From Nocardia arthritidis (GTDB lineage Bacteria; Actinomycetota; Actinomycetes; Mycobacteriales; Mycobacteriaceae), in the NCBI RefSeq assembly GCF_011801145.1, contig NZ_CP046172.1, positions 7,316,001 to 7,380,000 of the forward strand: a stretch of 64,000 bases of DNA, given 5' to 3'. The notes below the pieces were generated by a model. The model did not search any database. It was not told the origin of the DNA and saw only the letters and a program-made list of their open reading frames with translations. How positions within the stretch are numbered: the first letter of the stretch is position 1; every line of letters begins with the position of its first letter. Shown in pieces: positions 61,218-64,000 of this stretch. The position numbers were made by a program, and so were the translations under genes.

Positions 61218-63595
61218 TCACCCTGCGACTGCCGCCAGTCGCGCACGGCGTCGCGCGCCCGGTCGAACAGTGCGAGTGGCGGTCCCACAACGAGATTCGC
61301 CATCCTCGATTCGCCCGCGTGCGGATGCGGACGGGTCGGGGCCACCGCCTCGGCGGCCCGCAGCGATCCGGCCATCCGCTCCAATTGCGTCGCCGAGTAC
61401 TGCTTGCGCAGCAGCGTGAACTCCTCCCGCTCCTCATGCGCGGCGTGCCTGTCCACCGCATCGGCGAATTCGGCCAGCCTGGCGTCGAATTCGGGATGGT
61501 CGACGCCGAGGTCGTACAGTTCGGAGAGCGCGCGCTTGGCTTCGCTCTCCTCCTCCAGCCGCGGCTGCACCACCTCTTCGGCGCCGAATACGGCGCGCTT
61601 GGCCACCGGATGCACCACGCCCTCCTCGGCGCTCTCGTGCACCGCGAGCAGCCGCACCAGCTCGCTGAACAGCTCCTGTTTGTCCTCGTGCCCGCTGCGC
61701 AGCCGGCGCAGCAGCGTGCGGATCTCCTCGTGCTGCGCGGTCAGCAGATCGACCACGTCTTGTTCGGGTTTGGTTGCCATTGTCTGCTCCGCATCGGTCG
61801 ATTCCGAGCGGGTGCCCGGAATGAGCTCCTGTGCCTTGGTTTTCGCGCCCTGGGTGATCAGATGCCAGGCGTTGGGGTCGCCGCGCAGTACGGCCTCGGC
61901 CATATCCCGCATCTGCTCCCAAGTAGCGTGCGGCGGGATCGGCGGGACCTCCGGATCGGTGCGGACATCGATCAGCGCGGGCCCGTCGGCGTGCAGCGCA
62001 CCGTCCCAGGCCGCGCCGAGATCGGCCGGATTGTCCACCGCGAACGCCGCGAATCCGGCGCTGCGCGCGAAATCGGCGTAGGAGAAGTCCGGAAGCGTCT
62101 GGGATTCCTCGAATTTCGGCGCGCCGCCCATCGCACGCAGCTCCCAGGTGACCTGGTTGAGGTCGTTGTTGTGGAAGACGCACACGATCAGGCGCGGATC
62201 GGCCCACTGCCGGTGATACCGCGCGATGGTGAGCATTTCGGCCATGCCGTTCATCTGCATCGAGCCGTCGCCGACCAGCGCGATGGCCGGACGGCCCGGT
62301 TCGGCGAATTTCGCGCCGATCGCGTACGGCACGCCCGGGCCCATGGTGGCCAGGGTGCCCGACAGCGACCCGCGCATCTGCCCGCGCATCCGCAGACAGC
62401 GGGCGTACCAGTTGGTCGACGAACCGGAATCCGCTGTCACGATTGCGTTTTCGGGTATGCGCTGGGACAGCTCCCAGATCACCCGCATCGGGTTCACCGG
62501 CTTCGCGTCCAGCATGGATTGCCGCTCGACGGTCTGCCACCAGCGGGCGACATTGTCCTCGATGGTGGCCCGCCACGACCGGTGCTGCTTGCGTTCCAGC
62601 AACGGAATCAGTTCGGCCAGCGTCGCTTTCGCATCACCGATCAGGTTGACCTCGGTCGGGTAACGCATCCCGATCATGGTGGGGTCGATATCGATCTGGA
62701 TCGCCCTGGCCTGCCCGGGCTCCGGAAGGAATTGCGAATAGGGGAAATTCGATCCGACGATGAGCAACGTGTCGCAGTCGCGCATCATTTCGTAGCTGGG
62801 TCTGCTGCCGAGCAGGCCGATCGGGCCGGTCACGAACGGCAGATCGTCGGACAATACGTCCTTGCCCAGCAAGGCTTTCGCGACACCGGCCCCGGTGAGC
62901 TCGGCCACCTCGGTGACCTCCCCGGCGGCGCCGCGCGCACCCTGGCCGACCAGGATCGCCACCCGCGAACCCGCCTGCAGGATATCCGCGGCGCGCATGA
63001 TCTCGTCCGGCTCCGGGCGGGCCCTGGTCACCGGGGTCGCGGGCGGGCTGGACGGCACCTCCTTGAACGCGTGCCCCGGCGGGGTGTACTTCTCCTCCTG
63101 CAGATCCGAGGGAATGATCACCGCGGTGGGCGCGCGCCGGGCCAGCGCGGTGCGGATGGCCCGATCGAGCGCATTGGGCAGCTGACTCGATACGTTGACC
63201 TCGACGAGGTAATCGGAGGCCACATCCTTGTACAGGGTTTGCAGATCCACTTCCTGCTGGTAGCTGCCGCCCATGGCGCTGCGCGCCGTCTGCCCGACGA
63301 TCGCGACCACCGGCACATGATCGAGTTTCGCGTCGTACAGCCCGTTCAGCAGATGGATCGCCCCCGGGCCCGAGGTGGCCGTGCACACGCCGACCCGGCC
63401 GCTGAATTTCGCGTAGCCGGTAGCCTGGAATGCCGCCATCTCCTCGTGCCTGGCCTGGATGAAGGCGGGCTCGTTGTCCGCGCGGCCGAAGGCGGCGATG
63501 AGCCCGTTGATCCCGTCGCCCGGGTAGCCGAATACGTACTCGACGCCCCACTCCCGCAGCCGCTGCACGACGTAGTCACCAACCTGTTGCGTCAT
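61214..63595 (-). CDS. TPP-dependent (pyruvate-oxidase-like) enzyme fused to hemerythrin domain
   Basis: 793 residues from the ATG at 63595 with AGGAGA upstream. Residues 1-560 are a TPP enzyme of the acetolactate-synthase/pyruvate-oxidase family: YVFGYPGDGINGL, RHEEMAAFQATGYAKFSG (cofactor-activating Glu), ATSGPGAIHLLNGLYDAK and VGDGSMQMNGMAEM with NN for Mg-TPP. After a linker, residues 606-750 form an HHE hemerythrin four-helix bundle with ligand-type AQHEEI, HESAEEGVVHP and RHAAHEEREEF. It probably decarboxylates pyruvate or a similar acid; the hemerythrin could sense or bring oxygen or bind iron. First gene of the antiporter operon. Confidence 0.92.
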   Translation of the reverse strand: MTQQVGDYVVQRLREWGVEYVFGYPGDGINGLIAAFGRADNEPAFIQARHEEMAAFQATGYAKFSGRVGVCTATSGPGAIHLLNGLYDAKLDHVPVVAIVGQTARSAMGGSYQQEVDLQTLYKDVASDYLVEVNVSSQLPNALDRAIRTALARRAPTAVIIPSDLQEEKYTPPGHAFKEVPSSPPATPVTRARPEPDEIMRAADILQAGSRVAILVGQGARGAAGEVTEVAELTGAGVAKALLGKDVLSDDLPFVTGPIGLLGSRPSYEMMRDCDTLLIVGSNFPYSQFLPEPGQARAIQIDIDPTMIGMRYPTEVNLIGDAKATLAELIPLLERKQHRSWRATIEDNVARWWQTVERQSMLDAKPVNPMRVIWELSQRIPENAIVTADSGSSTNWYARCLRMRGQMRGSLSGTLATMGPGVPYAIGAKFAEPGRPAIALVGDGSMQMNGMAEMLTIARYHRQWADPRLIVCVFHNNDLNQVTWELRAMGGAPKFEESQTLPDFSYADFARSAGFAAFAVDNPADLGAAWDGALHADGPALIDVRTDPEVPPIPPHATWEQMRDMAEAVLRGDPNAWHLITQGAKTKAQELIPGTRSESTDAEQTMATKPEQDVVDLLTAQHEEIRTLLRRLRSGHEDKQELFSELVRLLAVHESAEEGVVHPVAKRAVFGAEEVVQPRLEEESEAKRALSELYDLGVDHPEFDARLAEFADAVDRHAAHEEREEFTLLRKQYSATQLERMAGSLRAAEAVAPTRPHPHAGESRMANLVVGPPLALFDRARDAVRDWRQSQGE

Positions 63596-63636
63596 CGTCT
63601 CTCCTGTCGTGTCTGGCGGTGGCTGACGCGGCGCGA

Positions 63637-63661
63637 GTACCCGGAGTGGCCGAACCCAATC
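63637..63661 (-). promoter_or_regulatory. SigF/SigB-type promoter for the TPP-antiporter operon
   Basis: Minus-strand GATT (63661-63658), 15 bases, GGGTAC (63642-63637), 41 bases upstream of the ATG at 63595. Confidence 0.6.
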
Positions 63662-63670
63662 AGATGCCGG

Positions 63671-63695
63671 GTGTGCCGCCGAAACAGCCGGGTAT
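63671..63695 (+). promoter_or_regulatory. SigF/SigB-type promoter for the FAD-linked oxidase gene
   Basis: GTGT (63671-63674), 15 bases, GGGTAT (63690-63695), ahead of the gene at 63736 and back to back with the promoter at 63637. Confidence 0.55.
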
Positions 63696-63735
63696 CCGCG
63701 CTCCGACGCATCGAACGGACGGCGAAGGAGCGCTG

Positions 63736-64000
63736 ATGGCCGCAGGATCTGGCCGCGAGAAATTTCCGATGGACGCCCTCGCGCAGGAATTGACCCGCCG
63801 GTGCGCCGGCGAGGTGCGATTCGACCCCGGATCGCGGGCGACATATTCGACCGACGCGTCGAATTATCGTGCCGTGCCGCTCGGTGTCGTGGTGCCGCAC
63901 ACCCCTGACGACGCGGTCGCGGCGATCGCGGTGTGCCGGGAGCACGATGTGCCGGTGCTGTCCCGCGGCGGCGGCACCAGCCTGGCCGGCCAGTGCTGCA
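63736..64000 (+). CDS. FAD-linked oxidase (GlcD/D-lactate dehydrogenase-like), 3' truncated
   Basis: The first 88 residues of a gene running past the window end; ATG at 63736 with GAAGGAG upstream. GEVRFDPGSRATYSTDASNY and VVVPHTPDDAVAAIAVCREH and the FAD pyrophosphate loop PVLSRGGGTSLAGQ identify the PCMH-type FAD domain. In full-length relatives a cap domain and often an iron-sulfur region follow; those cannot be seen. Confidence 0.88.
   Translation, partial: MAAGSGREKFPMDALAQELTRRCAGEVRFDPGSRATYSTDASNYRAVPLGVVVPHTPDDAVAAIAVCREHDVPVLSRGGGTSLAGQCC

Noticed and set aside
1..64000. tRNA, rRNA, CRISPR array, insertion sequence or integrase
   Set aside because: No cloverleaf, rRNA signature, regularly spaced repeats, transposase or recombinase motif was seen while reading both strands.

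Overview
The window is about 64 kb of very GC-rich actinobacterial chromosome. It looks like a member of the Mycobacteriales, most likely Nocardia or a close relative. The evidence is the codon use, the many GTG and TTG starts, actinobacterial families (ANTAR, DUF2293, DUF4254, DUF5709, SPW, DUF2795, UdgX) and a block whose order matches, from memory, Mycobacterium tuberculosis Rv2848c to Rv2854 (cobB, cobO, chelatase, GNAT, mqo, hydrolase). No rRNA, tRNA, CRISPR array, insertion sequence or prophage was recognised. Both ends cut through genes.

Layout. 0-6.3 kb holds assorted enzymes: an APH-type phosphotransferase, an ADP-ribosylglycohydrolase, DUF2293, a PPOX protein, a SnoaL-like protein and a secreted Ig-like protein. 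6.4-11.6 kb is a minus-strand cobalamin cluster (CobE/CbiG-like, cobB, cobO, a fused cobaltochelatase). cobQ follows at 17-18.6 kb, coupled to a methionine aminopeptidase gene. 11.8-17 kb carries an EI24 membrane protein, an acetyltransferase, mqo, two hydrolases and a MazEF-type pair. 21.4-24.8 kb is an unusual three-gene cassette: two related beta-rich proteins of no recognised family and a protein with a phage-lysozyme-like NNPGN domain. It is bounded by two near-identical terminator hairpins. 25-29.9 kb contains redox enzymes, a TetR regulator with paired operators, secreted proteins and a scar of gene remnants.

30.2-37 kb is a complete 2-aminoethylphosphonate-type uptake and breakdown operon (GntR regulator, FAD oxidoreductase, PhnX-like hydrolase, ABC importer) with two GntR-type operators. 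37-40 kb is gene-poor: DUF4254, an adenosine-specific-kinase-type protein, a truncated hydrolase and a secreted papain-like protease.

40-56 kb is a stress island: an Rv2629/Vms1-type ribosome-associated factor, SPW, a glycosyltransferase, UdgX, a haem-oxygenase-like diiron protein with a CDGSH partner, three ANTAR proteins, an RsbR-like STAS protein, a cold-shock protein, KGG and CsbD proteins, and a Rieske-FAD oxidoreductase. Many of its intergenic regions carry SigF/SigB-type promoters (G-A/T-T-T, 14-16 bases, GGGTA-T/G/C or a close variant), often back to back. The same signature precedes the last operon (57-63.6 kb), where a TPP enzyme fused to a hemerythrin domain is coupled to a seven-gene Mbh/Mnh-type cation/proton antiporter module. 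The island therefore looks like part of a general-stress regulon, although the sigma factor is not in the window.
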